Source: Acinetobacter terrestris
GTDB lineage: Bacteria > Pseudomonadota > Gammaproteobacteria > Pseudomonadales > Moraxellaceae
Reading direction: 5' to 3'
Length of the DNA: 64,000 nucleotides
Assembly (NCBI RefSeq): GCF_004331155.1
Contig: NZ_SJNZ01000014.1
Span: 46,627 to 110,626 of the forward strand
Positions 54,917 through 63,817 of this stretch are shown here, piece after piece. The translations under genes and the position numbers were made by a program. Within the stretch, counting starts at the first letter, position 1. Each line of letters starts with the position of its first letter. The notes under the pieces were generated by a model. That model did not search any database, had not been told where the DNA came from, and saw only the letters and a program-made list of their open reading frames with translations.

Positions 54917-56617
54917 ATGAAAATGTCACGTCGCGCGTATGCCGAAATGTTTGGTCCAACGGTAGGTGATCGGGTCCGCTTAGCCGATACTGAACTGTTT
55001 ATTGAAGTTGAACAGGACTTCACCACTTATGGTGAAGAAGTAAAATTCGGTGGCGGGAAAGTCATTCGTGATGGCATGGGACAATCGCAGCTTTTGTCAT
55101 CAGAAGTGGCTGACACTGTCATTACAAATGCCCTGATTATCGATTGGTGGGGCATCGTCAAAGCCGATGTTGGCTTAAAAAATGGACGAATCTGGAAAAT
55201 TGGTAAAGCCGGAAATCCTGATATTCAGCCCAATATCACCATACCTTTAGGTGCAGCAACCGAAGTGATTGCCGGTGAAGGTCAGATTTTAACTGCAGGC
55301 GGTATCGACACACATATTCACTGGATTTGCCCGCAACAAGTTGAAACGGCACTGATGTCTGGAACGACTACCATGATTGGCGGTGGTACCGGACCCGCGG
55401 CAGGCACATCTGCAACCACGGTTACACCGGGACCATGGCATATTGCCACCATGCTACAAGCCATTGATGACTTACCCATGAACATTGGTTTGCTCGGTAA
55501 AGGCAACCTAAGTTTGCCCGATCCGATTCGTGAACAGATTGAAGCGGGCGTGGTTGGATTGAAATTGCATGAAGATTGGGGATCAACGCCTGCAGCCATC
55601 GACAATTGTTTAACGGTCGCGGACGAATATGATGTGCAAGTGGCCATTCACACTGACACCCTGAATGAAAGTGGTTTTTTGGAAGAAACTTTGGCGGCAT
55701 TTAAAAACCGCACAATTCATACCTATCATACCGAAGGTGCCGGTGGTGGGCATGCACCGGATATTTTAAAAGCGATTGGTCAGCCGAATGTCTTGCCATC
55801 TTCAACCAATCCAACCCGTCCGTATACTGTGAATACGATTGATGAACATCTGGATATGTTGATGGTCTGCCATCATTTAGACCCCTCTATTTCGGAAGAT
55901 GTGGCTTTTGCAGAAAGTCGGATTCGCCGTGAAACCATTGCTGCGGAAGATATTTTGCAGGACTTGGGTGCCATCGCGATGATGTCATCTGATTCGCAAG
56001 CCATGGGACGGGTTGGTGAAGTCATTATTCGTACCTGGCAAACCGCACATAAAATGAAAGTGCAGCGCGGTTCATTAGACGGCGACACTGCCGCACATGA
56101 CAATAATCGCGTCAAACGTTACATTGCCAAATATACGATTAACCCTGCCATTACCCACGGTTTAAGCCATGAAATTGGTTCAGTTGAGGAAGGTAAACTG
56201 GCCGATTTAGTGCTCTGGAAACCGGCATTTTTTGGTGTGAAACCGGCCATGATTATTAAGGGTGGGATGATTGCAGCAGCACCGATGGGGGACATTAATG
56301 CCTCTATTCCAACGCCGCAGCCTGTGCATTACCGTCCGATGTTTGGGGCAAGCGCACGCGGTGTGCATAACACCTGTATTACCTTTTTGTCACAAGCCGG
56401 AATTAACAATGGTGTGGCGGAAAAGTTAGGGCTGAAAAAAATCATTTCACCGGTTAAAAATACCCGAAATATTTCTAAAGCCGATATGAAGCACAACACC
56501 TATACACCGGTTATGGAAGTGGATCCGGAGATTTATGAAGTGCGTGCGGATGGGGTGCATTTGACTTGTGAACCGGCGGAAGTGCTACCGATGGCGCAAA
56601 GGTATTTTTTGTTTTGA
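54917..56617 (+). CDS. ureC: Urease subunit alpha (catalytic)
   Basis: A 566-residue di-nickel amidohydrolase. Nickel ligands are visible: His133 and His135 in DTHIHW, the carbamylated lysine near 216 in [10 protein letters not shown], histidines in [10 protein letters not shown] and [14 protein letters not shown], and the aspartate in [13 protein letters not shown]. The mobile flap has MVCHHLD with its cysteine and catalytic histidine, and [10 protein letters not shown] has the substrate arginine. Length and all active residues are normal, so active urease is expected if nickel is supplied. Confidence 0.98.
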   Translation: MKMSRRAYAEMFGPTVGDRVRLADTELFIEVEQDFTTYGEEVKFGGGKVIRDGMGQSQLLSSEVADTVITNALIIDWWGIVKADVGLKNGRIWKIGKAGNPDIQPNITIPLGAATEVIAGEGQILTAGGIDTHIHWICPQQVETALMSGTTTMIGGGTGPAAGTSATTVTPGPWHIATMLQAIDDLPMNIGLLGKGNLSLPDPIREQIEAGVVGLKLHEDWGSTPAAIDNCLTVADEYDVQVAIHTDTLNESGFLEETLAAFKNRTIHTYHTEGAGGGHAPDILKAIGQPNVLPSSTNPTRPYTVNTIDEHLDMLMVCHHLDPSISEDVAFAESRIRRETIAAEDILQDLGAIAMMSSDSQAMGRVGEVIIRTWQTAHKMKVQRGSLDGDTAAHDNNRVKRYIAKYTINPAITHGLSHEIGSVEEGKLADLVLWKPAFFGVKPAMIIKGGMIAAAPMGDINASIPTPQPVHYRPMFGASARGVHNTCITFLSQAGINNGVAEKLGLKKIISPVKNTRNISKADMKHNTYTPVMEVDPEIYEVRADGVHLTCEPAEVLPMAQRYFLF

Positions 56618-56618
56618 T

Positions 56619-56691
56619 TTACCTCTCCCTGATCCTTACTTGCGCTAAGTTTTAAAGCTGTGCTTTAAAACTTGCTCAGGAGAGGGAATTT
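56619..56691. repeat. Nested palindromic repeat after ureC
   Basis: TTACCTCTCCCTGA at the left pairs with TCAGGAGAGGGAA at the right. Inside lies a perfect stem AAGTTTTAAAGC / GCTTTAAAACTT (56647-56658 and 56662-56673) with a 3-base loop. The outer words match the repeat at 54125. It may also act as a processing or termination signal. Confidence 0.6.
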
Positions 56692-56921
56692 CCATTATTT
56701 AAATAAATGTCACGCGATATATCGTGGGTCATTCATTTAAGCTGCTTATGGATAAGTACGGGGTAGCTGGTATGACTATAGTTTAAAGTTACATACTTGA
56801 ATACAGAGTTTGTTCTTATTCATAAAGTAGGCCCCTTCATTTGTTCAGATTAAGCAGTCAAGCTAATCAGATTCGTGGAACATTGTTCAAAGAGTAGGCG
56901 TGGAACATGAGAAATCATAAA
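56692..56921. other. Spacer downstream of the urease genes
   Basis: It contains an imperfect dyad centred on CGATATATCG (near 56717) and AT-rich sequence. No gene is seen. Confidence 0.3.
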
Positions 56922-56953
56922 AAAAAGCCCATTCGAGGGTGAATGGGCTTTTT
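56922..56953. terminator. Bidirectional terminator between the urease locus and lysR
   Basis: AAAAGCCCATTC (56923-56934) pairs with GAATGGGCTTTT (56941-56952), with A-run before and T-run after. This serves transcripts from both sides; the minus-strand LysR gene ends at 57060. Confidence 0.85.
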
Positions 56954-57059
56954 ACAATTTCATATCATACTGATTTTAAAAGATAAAAAAATAGAATTTC
57001 GTATAAGGTGTATTATGTTAATTTAAGAAATACTAAAATAAACGTCTTTTTAATAGGTT

Positions 57060-57992
57060 TTAAAAAGTAAGAATATTATCCCAATAAGGAGGGCTTCCAA
57101 TTTCCTTTAATATAAAATCTAAAACGGTTCTCACCTTTTTTGAACGAATTCTGTTTTCAGGAGAGACTAAATGAATCCCAACAACATAAGGTTCTACTGT
57201 GCAAAGCCATTTAGGGAGCAATTTAACCAATTGCTTGTTTTTAAAATAATCTTCTTCAAAAATCCATGTAGGGAATAATACAATCCCTCTACCTTCCAAT
57301 GCCGCTGAAACCAACACTTCAGCATTGTTACTCTTTAAAGGACCTTGGGGTTCTATTTCAATAGGCTTGTCGAGTTCATTTTGGCGAAAGTACCATCTTT
57401 GACTCCCCGAAACGCCTTTATAAACAAGGCATTGATGTTTCTGAATATCTTGAGGTGTTTTAGGTGTTCCGTAGCGCTCAAGGTATTCAGGGCTCGCACA
57501 CAATACGTAGGTCTGATCACATACTTTTCTTGCGATCAGTGCTGAATCTTGCAGTGATCCAATCCGAATCGTAATATCGGCACCTTCTTGGACAGGATCA
57601 ATAAATGTATCTGTCAGGATTAGTTCCACTGAAAGGTCGGGATAGATATCATGCAGTTGATTAACAATGCGAGATATATGTAATCGCCCTAGGGCAACTG
57701 CGGTATTAATACGTACCAATCCTCTCACATTTGAATTTTTCCCTGTGGCCTCTTCGTTGGCAAAGTCCAACGTATCGAGTACCTCCTTGATTTGGATATA
57801 GTACTTCTCCCCAATTTCAGTCAGCCGAACGGATCGTGTATTACGATAAAAAAGCTGCTGTCCAATGTCTTGTTCAAGTTTAGAAATAAACCGAGATACA
57901 GAAGAAGAGGGAACTTGAAAATGTTTGGCTGTCGCAGAAAAGCTGCCAGTAGTCGCGACCATTGCAAAGTAACGTAATGCTTTTAACTGCAT
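57060..57992 (-). CDS. LysR-family regulator divergent from YdcZ-type transporters
   Basis: A 310-residue regulator. The N-terminal helix-turn-helix is ALRYFAMVATTGSFSATAKHFQVPSSSVSRFI in type, and a CrgA/DmlR-like effector domain includes VRINTAVALGRLHI near 95. It is transcribed away from two small membrane genes 133 bp off, so it probably controls them. The effector is unknown. Confidence 0.92.
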   Translation of the reverse strand: MQLKALRYFAMVATTGSFSATAKHFQVPSSSVSRFISKLEQDIGQQLFYRNTRSVRLTEIGEKYYIQIKEVLDTLDFANEEATGKNSNVRGLVRINTAVALGRLHISRIVNQLHDIYPDLSVELILTDTFIDPVQEGADITIRIGSLQDSALIARKVCDQTYVLCASPEYLERYGTPKTPQDIQKHQCLVYKGVSGSQRWYFRQNELDKPIEIEPQGPLKSNNAEVLVSAALEGRGIVLFPTWIFEEDYFKNKQLVKLLPKWLCTVEPYVVGIHLVSPENRIRSKKVRTVLDFILKEIGSPPYWDNILTF

Positions 57993-58125
57993 TTATATTT
58001 TTCCCCAAAATATATCAAGTAAGACTATTGTTGTGATTATAGCAATTATGTTTTGAAAAATGATCAATTGTAGCTTTCTAACAACCCAATATAATTCACA
58101 TCTCTTCTTCCCTCATAAGTAATGT

Positions 58126-58551
58126 ATGAAACAGTTATGGATTTTACCATTGGTCTTTTTTGCTGGCATGGGGCTATCTATTGAAGCTGGTTTGCTGGGA
58201 CCATTGGGTGAAGAAATTGGGCATATTTGGGCCACATTAGGCATTTTTGCGTTGGGTTCTATTCTATTAACATTTGGTCTTATTTTTGGTCGTCCACGAC
58301 TCTCTCTTATGTTCAAACAACCACGCTGGCTACTTGCAGGCGGCCTGTTAGGTCCAATATATGTCGTCTCTTTAACTGTAGCTACGCCCCTCATTGGCGT
58401 TGGTTTGACAATGGTAGGTATTTTATTTGGTCAAGTAGCTGCCAGCCTAATTATTGATCATTGGGGCTTATTAGGCAGTAATAAACGAGCTGTAGACAAG
58501 TATCGTATCGGGGCGCTCATTGCCATTTTAGCTGCGCTCTGGCTCATTTAA
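58126..58551 (+). CDS. YdcZ/DUF606-type DMT-superfamily membrane protein (first half)
   Basis: A 141-residue protein with five predicted helices (FFAGMGLSIEAGLLGPLG, WLLAGGLLGPIYVVSLTVATP, then GVGLTMVGILFGQVAASLIIDHWG). These mark the DMT_YdcZ family of small transporters. It is followed after 15 bp by a second protein of the same family, so they probably form a heterodimeric exporter. The substrate is unknown. Confidence 0.85.
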   Translation: MKQLWILPLVFFAGMGLSIEAGLLGPLGEEIGHIWATLGIFALGSILLTFGLIFGRPRLSLMFKQPRWLLAGGLLGPIYVVSLTVATPLIGVGLTMVGILFGQVAASLIIDHWGLLGSNKRAVDKYRIGALIAILAALWLI

Positions 58552-58566
58552 TAAGGAAGTTTTCCA

Positions 58567-59058
58567 ATGATTTATATAATGTTACTCGTTGTTATTCTTG
58601 GTGGAGCTGTCTTATGTGCCCAGTCATCAATCAATGGTCGTCTAGGTTCAGAAGTAGGAGTGTTAGAAAGTTCTTGGTTAACATTTGTGATGGGCACACT
58701 TATTAGTTTCTTAATAGCATTCTTCTTTGAACCACAGTATTCTTTAAATTTATTTACTGCTCCAAGATGGCAGCTAACAGGCGCATTTTTTGGTGTTACC
58801 TATATGTTAATAGTTGTGTTTGCTATGCCTAGACTTGGTGCTGCTGCAACAACTGTTGCTGTAATAAGTGGACAGTTAGTAATGAGTTTATTAATTGATA
58901 ATTTTGGCTGGTTTAATAATGCTGTTATCACTATGGATGGATCGAGAGTTGCTGCTCTTGTACTGTTAGCTATCGCTCTATTTTTTATCTATAAAAGTAA
59001 TGTTACAGCTAAAAGTCCGCCTACCATCCATTCAGTCGATCTAGATAATAATTGTTAG
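58567..59058 (+). CDS. YdcZ/DUF606-type DMT-superfamily membrane protein (second half)
   Basis: A 163-residue paralogue of the preceding gene, with INGRLGSEVGVLESSWLTFVMG (near 22) and GVTYMLIVVFAMPRLGAAATTVAVISGQL near 76, the family's repeated pattern. Codon usage is more AT-rich than in the first gene. It ends with a short polar tail (KSPPTIHSVDLDNN). Together the pair resembles tandem DUF606 transporters under LysR control. Confidence 0.85.
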   Translation: MIYIMLLVVILGGAVLCAQSSINGRLGSEVGVLESSWLTFVMGTLISFLIAFFFEPQYSLNLFTAPRWQLTGAFFGVTYMLIVVFAMPRLGAAATTVAVISGQLVMSLLIDNFGWFNNAVITMDGSRVAALVLLAIALFFIYKSNVTAKSPPTIHSVDLDNNC

Positions 59059-59138
59059 AAGCTAGAACTTCCCTCCATTTAAAATAATGGTGCTGATGCA
59101 AATGTAAAAAACTGAGACAATTCAATTTTTTATCTTCT

Positions 59139-59588
59139 TTAGTGAACTAAACCTAGATATCGGTAGGCAGGAGAGTTTTTGGTATAGCGTAAATACTCAG
59201 GGCTGATTTTTCCAGAAGCTTGAATTAATCGTATGTCAATAAATTTTATGTCTTTCGATATTCTTATGAATGGCTGTGGTAATTGCTTATAATCCTTAAA
59301 TACAGGGGTATTTTCTGGAAAATTGGCAGGGTCAAAATTAATGCTTATCTCACTCAAATTTTGAGTTTTTGTCTGAAACATTTGTACAGGTTTAATTTTT
59401 GTTAAGATAAATAAACGCGCGAATTGTAAAACTGCCTTCATAACTACTGCATTATCTTGGATCAGACACATAGGTTCAGCTTTAAATGAAGTTTGATAAA
59501 GATTTTGAACGAGACTTACAGAGTCGAGCTGCTGCGTTTTAATTTGTTTACCAGATTTAATCTGTACCCAAGTATTATATTCACGCAT
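59139..59588 (-). CDS. Hypothetical protein, probably 5'-truncated by a frameshift
   Basis: The 149 codons from ATG 59588 give a soluble protein with no motif that I recognise (FDPANFPENTPVF, SPEYLRYTKNSPAYRYLG). The frame stays open for 14 codons upstream without a start (KLKFYIFDVSAGGT), and an overlapping frame (about 59780-59624) reads LLLYGFTQLVKAGKLNISYSPDKN before a TGA. The two pieces join naturally with a one-base shift near 59628, which suggests that a longer gene has been broken. Confidence 0.5.
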   Translation of the reverse strand: MREYNTWVQIKSGKQIKTQQLDSVSLVQNLYQTSFKAEPMCLIQDNAVVMKAVLQFARLFILTKIKPVQMFQTKTQNLSEISINFDPANFPENTPVFKDYKQLPQPFIRISKDIKFIDIRLIQASGKISPEYLRYTKNSPAYRYLGLVH

Positions 59589-59897
59589 CGTACCGCCTGC
59601 AGATACATCAAAAATATAAAATTTCAGTTTTTATCAGGGCTGTAGGAAATATTTAATTTTCCTGCTTTAACTAATTGGGTAAATCCATAGAGCAACAAGT
59701 AAATTGATGAAAAAGCCCTTTCATGAGTGAATAATTTTTTATAACAAAATATCTTTCTGATTTTATATGATAATTTAATTAAGGTACTGTCCCCAGTAGA
59801 AATATCCGCTTTTAGCTACCTCTAATATAGATGCAATCAGTGTATTCAACATATAGATTTGTTATCATAATAAAATATCAAAGCAAGAATATTTCGC
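59589..59897. other. Spacer with upstream frame of the broken minus-strand gene
   Basis: The minus strand of about 59624-59780 is an open frame as described for the gene at 59139. The word GGTACTGTCCCCAGT near 59783 resembles an IS terminal sequence, but I cannot match it to an element. Confidence 0.3.
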
Positions 59898-60182
59898 ATG
59901 AGCAGTAATTATGAATATATATATACATTTTTTCATGTGTCGGGATCAATATTACCCACTCATAAAGTTTTCAAAAGTTTGACAGATAATCAAGCTAAAT
60001 TAGTTTTTGCGGATAATTCTTTTTTGTATGCTGTAGTTTCGGATTGGATATCTAATAATAGGCATTTGGATACTAGAAAATCGACTTGGCAGGATGAATC
60101 CAAATTATTTTTATCAAATGAATTAAAAGCATTAACACTCTATAGAACGCGTAATCCATCTTTTAAAACTGACATAATTTAA
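59898..60182 (+). CDS. Hypothetical protein (94 aa)
   Basis: An AT-rich 94-codon frame, MSSNYEYIYTFFHVSGS..., with a weak purine-rich site upstream. It has no signal peptide, helix bundle or motif that I can name. Composition (Ser, Asn, Phe, Tyr) and isolation suggest an accessory or horizontally acquired gene. It could be non-coding. Confidence 0.4.
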   Translation: MSSNYEYIYTFFHVSGSILPTHKVFKSLTDNQAKLVFADNSFLYAVVSDWISNNRHLDTRKSTWQDESKLFLSNELKALTLYRTRNPSFKTDII

Positions 60183-60345
60183 CCTGTTAATATAAAGACA
60201 ATTAAGACGCTATGCTTTAAGTCAATGGGGTTTTTGGTTTTTCATTTTGCCCCGATGATATTTATTTGTTTTATGAAAGAAAACCTCATGTAATAATTTT
60301 GATATATGTCATACTTGGAATATACAAAATATATAAAAGGTTAGA

Positions 60346-60624
60346 ATGTTTCACACCAACTCCTTGTTAACGATAGAACAAATTTATAATTTTTTAAAAG
60401 AATCTCCAGATTTCATGAATTATAGCCAATTTGATAAGTTGAAAGTTTTTTTCTCTGAACTTCATGACCATGAAATGGGTGACTTTGAGGCGAATAAACC
60501 ATTAAAATTTACACTAAATTTTGATAAATCCTGGCTAGTAATACATGCTATAGCTGCTCCAATTTTTAATAATAAAGAATTATTTCTGAACTGGGTCTGT
60601 ATACGATTGAACGTAGCGATTTAA
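60346..60624 (+). CDS. Hypothetical protein (92 aa)
   Basis: A 92-codon frame with AAAGG seven bases before ATG. The product begins FHTNSLLTIEQIYNFLKESPDFMNYSQFDK in composition, acidic and helical, then has a hydrophobic strand (WLVIHAIAAPIF). No family recognised. A 9-bp hairpin (AAGGACTGA/TCAGTCCTT, 60630-60666) lies just after its stop but lacks a T-run. Confidence 0.45.
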   Translation: MFHTNSLLTIEQIYNFLKESPDFMNYSQFDKLKVFFSELHDHEMGDFEANKPLKFTLNFDKSWLVIHAIAAPIFNNKELFLNWVCIRLNVAI

Positions 60625-60738
60625 ACTAAAAGGACTGAGTTTTGTAGAATACAGAAATCAGTCCTTAAAACTCGATTAATCAACCGTCCACTTTCAGGGA
60701 CAGATAAGCAGGAATTAAAGCCATAAATGTAGGCTGTC

Positions 60739-61698
60739 TCATTCTTCCAGTGATGTAATAAGTTCAGATTTCATTTGACGTTTATGTTCAAACATCTTTT
60801 TATCTGCTTGTTCAGCCGCTAAAAGTAGCCCACGGCTCGGTTGACGCATAGAAAAACCAATCGCTATACTAATTGTTGTATGTGAAAAAGCATCTACGAT
60901 TCTCTTGAAAAGCCTTTCTGCTCCTGCCTTATTATTTTCTCTGCTTAGAATGACAAATTCATCACCGCCTAAGCGAGCCACAATATCATTGCTACGCACC
61001 GTATCCCTTAACACATGGGCCGCCTGCTGAATGAGTTGATCTCCTACAATATGCCCTAAGTTATCGTTTACTTCTTTTAGATTATTAATATCAATAAAAA
61101 ACACCGCAGCAGGATGACCATAATGCTTACAACGCTCTTCCTCTTTACTCATTAACTCATCCCAGGCTCGACGGTTATATAATCCCGTTAATCCATCTCT
61201 AAAAGCTTTCGTCCTTAAATGCTTAAACTCACGAGCATGTTCATTTTGACGAAGCTCGGCTTGAAGAATTTTACTCAGTAAGTTTCCAAGCAATTCGATT
61301 ATTTGAATATCTTGAACTATCGTTTCAGGTTTTGGATGAGGATCAATTGCACACAAGGTACCAAATAAGCTGCCATCTTCATTGAGGATGGGCTGACCTA
61401 TGTAGGATTTAATACTTACTTGTTGACTAATCGGTGCACTGGAATACAAGGGAATGTCTTCTGATCGAGGAGCGATTTTCGGTGCTTTTCCTTTAACCAT
61501 ATGAGAGCAGAAAGAATCTGCCCATTTAAATACCTGTCCTGGTTTAACACCATAACCATGGTCTTCGCTCTGCAATACGATCCAGTCTTTGCCTTCTACC
61601 CGAGTGATCATCCATAAATCAAATTCAAAGCGCTTATGAAGAAACTGCAAAATAGCTTGGCCTGCTTCTTCAAAATTTTTAAAGTTTATATTGTTCAT
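60739..61698 (-). CDS. GAF-domain diguanylate cyclase
   Basis: A 319-residue cytoplasmic cyclase. A GAF domain occupies about 5-150 (SFCSHMVKGKAP, YIGQPILNEDGSLFGTLCAIDP). The GGDEF domain starts at DGLTGLYNRRAWDEL (near 170). It has LGGDEF near 250 and an RSND inhibitory site five residues before, so active, feedback-inhibited c-di-GMP synthesis is expected. It stands alone in an AT-rich region. Confidence 0.93.
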   Translation of the reverse strand: MNNINFKNFEEAGQAILQFLHKRFEFDLWMITRVEGKDWIVLQSEDHGYGVKPGQVFKWADSFCSHMVKGKAPKIAPRSEDIPLYSSAPISQQVSIKSYIGQPILNEDGSLFGTLCAIDPHPKPETIVQDIQIIELLGNLLSKILQAELRQNEHAREFKHLRTKAFRDGLTGLYNRRAWDELMSKEEERCKHYGHPAAVFFIDINNLKEVNDNLGHIVGDQLIQQAAHVLRDTVRSNDIVARLGGDEFVILSRENNKAGAERLFKRIVDAFSHTTISIAIGFSMRQPSRGLLLAAEQADKKMFEHKRQMKSELITSLEE

Positions 61699-61910
61699 CT
61701 GATCAACCTATGATACTGATTTAAAAATAATATATCTCTATGATTTAATTAAAAATAAAATCATAGACATAAGCTGATGAATTACAGTAACCAAATTTTT
61801 AAAGCGTATCTATGAGCAAACTTAAAAAAATGCTACCGTACCTTTGTTAATAAAATATTTTTAGACTATTAGAGCTTGAAGGTGATTTTATAAAATCACT
61901 ATTTTATTTT

Positions 61911-62105
61911 CTATTGGTCATGTCTGAATCGCTCTTTTTTAGCTTCTCCGACTAATTTTCTTAATTCCTTATTCTTTTTATTAGCCTCTTCTACTAGCAT
62001 TTTTATTTCAACACTCCTTCTTCTTTTTTCTTCTTTAAATATATACAGACCTAAACTAAGGGTGAAAACTGTTAATAATGAAGCAGTCATAACTACTTTT
62101 TGCAT
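61911..62105 (-). CDS. Small membrane-anchored coiled-coil protein (64 aa)
   Basis: From ATG 62105 (AAAGAGAAAA upstream) the product has one hydrophobic helix (residues 2-22, VVMTASLLTVFTLSLGLYIF) followed by a charged Lys/Glu heptad-like stretch (EEANKKNKELRKLVGEAKKE). An ATG twelve codons upstream (62141) is possible but lacks a better ribosome site. A type II anchored coiled coil is plausible; no family known. Confidence 0.45.
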   Translation of the reverse strand: MQKVVMTASLLTVFTLSLGLYIFKEEKRRRSVEIKMLVEEANKKNKELRKLVGEAKKERFRHDQ

Positions 62106-62216
62106 ATTTTCTCTTTTACGATAGTATTTGAAAAATATCAAATTTTCTTAGTTCTGAAGAAAGCACGTGTATGTACTTTTAAATACTGATTGTGATTTTA
62201 ACCGCAACAATATTCT

Positions 62217-62378
62217 TCAGCATTCGGTTATTTTTGACTTTGAGTTACTCTGAGTCCAGTAGTTGATCTTACAAGTAGCGTTTTGAATGCCTAAACTGGC
62301 GATTTCGCTAAAGTGAGCAGAAACATCTGAACCTGATTCTGGCTGGATGAAACCTTGAGTTTCGTTAAACCGTTTTAC
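62217..62378 (-). pseudogene. Cold-shock protein (CspA family) remnant
   Basis: Fifty-three codons read VKRFNETQGFIQPESGSDV, then SAHFSEIASLGIQ, before diverging to a TGA. This parallels CspA text (VKWFNETKGFGFIQQESG, FAHFSEIASSG), but the RNP1 core KGFGFI is shortened by two residues, Trp is replaced by Arg, and the last third is unrelated. No start codon is in frame. It is a clearly decayed nucleic-acid-binding gene. Confidence 0.7.
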
Positions 62379-63188
62379 AGGACTATTAAAAATATTTGAG
62401 TTTTAAATAATAAACTCTATGAATTTTTAATCATGTCATTGACTGGTTATAACGGGGGGAAATAATAAAGAATGGAACTTAAAATCTGAAAAAACGAAGG
62501 ATTATGACTAAAACTGCGATACTTAAAGTAGATTTACCGAAACAATACTTTTTTACTTATTTAAGTGAATTATATAGGAAATAAAATAATTAATCAAGTT
62601 AACTGATAAGTATATTTATTTTATTTATAAGAATCTTGGTTTACGAAAATTTAGACTTACTAAATAGTTTTACCTATCCATCTTCCTTTCTCCTAACCCG
62701 GGAAAGGGTAGCTTATCCTGACTTCCAAACACGTGATGGAAGTTTACAATATTCTTCTTAACTTATTGTTTTTGGGCCACAGGTTATTTTTTATGTTAAT
62801 CCACTAAATGTTATTCAATATGTTTCGGTGGATGATGATTTATCTGGTAGGGCAGAAAAATAAAAAGAAAAAATTTGATAAAATAATTACTTGGTTAATT
62901 TTTCAGATCGCAGCTAACAATTGTATCTTTAATTTAATAACTTCATCAAACATTAAAAATCCAAGTCAAAATTAAAATTTATTATGAGTTATTATTAACA
63001 TCAAGAAGATAGTAAATATTATTAAAAACAATAACTTATATTATATATGAGGTGATTTTATGGTAGGTAATAATCATTATTATAAGTGAATATAGTGGTG
63101 TTTACCTGAACCCGGCATTGCTATCTATCTAATCTACACACATTAGTCCTAAGCCCCCCTTATGAAATAACTTCTTAGATTAATACAA
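62379..63188. other. AT-rich decayed spacer
   Basis: Two short frames are visible: a 26-codon ORF at 62504-62584 with AAGGA upstream, and an ATG-less frame at about 62762-62863 (FYVNPLNVIQYVSVDDDLSGR) that looks like the tail of a lost gene. Neither is supported as functional. Confidence 0.35.
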
Positions 63189-63415
63189 ATGTAAAAAAAC
63201 TATATCTGGTTTACTTGTTGGTCTAGTTGCAGCCTCTTTCACAATGATTACGATGGCCGCTCCAGTATAGGATTATCAACATCCACCTGCTAAACATCAT
63301 ATTAATAAAAACCCCAACCACTAAAACATGATTTTAAAATAGGTTCAGATCAAAAAGTACCTTTATAACATAATGTGAAAAATGAGCATTCGGATCATAA
63401 AAACCAGAATTGACA
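63189..63415 (+). pseudogene. RcnB-like small periplasmic protein remnant
   Basis: After ATG 63189 an extra T breaks the frame. The next frame reads a typical signal peptide (SGLLVGLVAASFTMITMAAP) and then DYQHPPAKHHINKNP, with in-frame stops at the Pro-Val and His positions. DFKIGSDQKVPL later matches the DFKVGQKVP-type segment of RcnB-family proteins. Several lesions show that it is dead, although its terminator survives. Confidence 0.55.
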
Positions 63416-63425
63416 CTAATAAAAT

Positions 63426-63461
63426 AAAAAGCCAATAAGTCTAAAAACTGATTGGCTTTTT
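63426..63461 (+). terminator. Terminator of the RcnB-like pseudogene
   Basis: AAAAAGCCAAT (63426-63436) pairs exactly with ATTGGCTTTTT (63451-63461). Confidence 0.8.
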
Positions 63462-63653
63462 CTCGTAATCTCGTTGCTTTGAAATAAGAATTTAGATTTA
63501 TCTATTTAATACATAACTACTAAGCATAACTCGCTATAATTTAGTTCTATCTAGCTATATCACTTCTTTATGAAAAAACACTGGTAATGCTCCCCGCAAA
63601 TAATTGGACTTAAAAGTAGAAAATCGAATACCCTTGATTTAAGGAGACTTTCT

Positions 63654-63812
63654 ATGAAAATATCTAAATATTCAGACAGCTTAATTATGAGTATTTTGAA
63701 ACAAGCTGAAGCAGGAACACCTGTTCCAAACCTTTGCCGTGAGCATGGAATGAGCACCGCAACTTTCTATAAGTGGAAGTCTAAATATGGCGGAATGGAT
63801 CTTTCCATGATG
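63654..63812 (+). pseudogene. IS3-family transposase orfA, truncated
   Basis: AAGGAG before ATG 63654 and a helix-turn-helix OrfA start (KYSDSLIMSILKQAEAG, then CREHGMSTATFYKWKSKYGGMD). After about 53 codons the similarity ends abruptly at a sequence (ACTAGGGCGTGTCC) that looks like the terminal repeat of another element. The IS3 element was therefore interrupted. Confidence 0.8.
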
Positions 63813-63817
63813 ACTAG

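Noticed and set aside
62504..62584. 26-codon ORF with AAGGA upstream
   Set aside because: Too short, no recognisable motif and located among decayed sequence; kept only as a note in the spacer entry.
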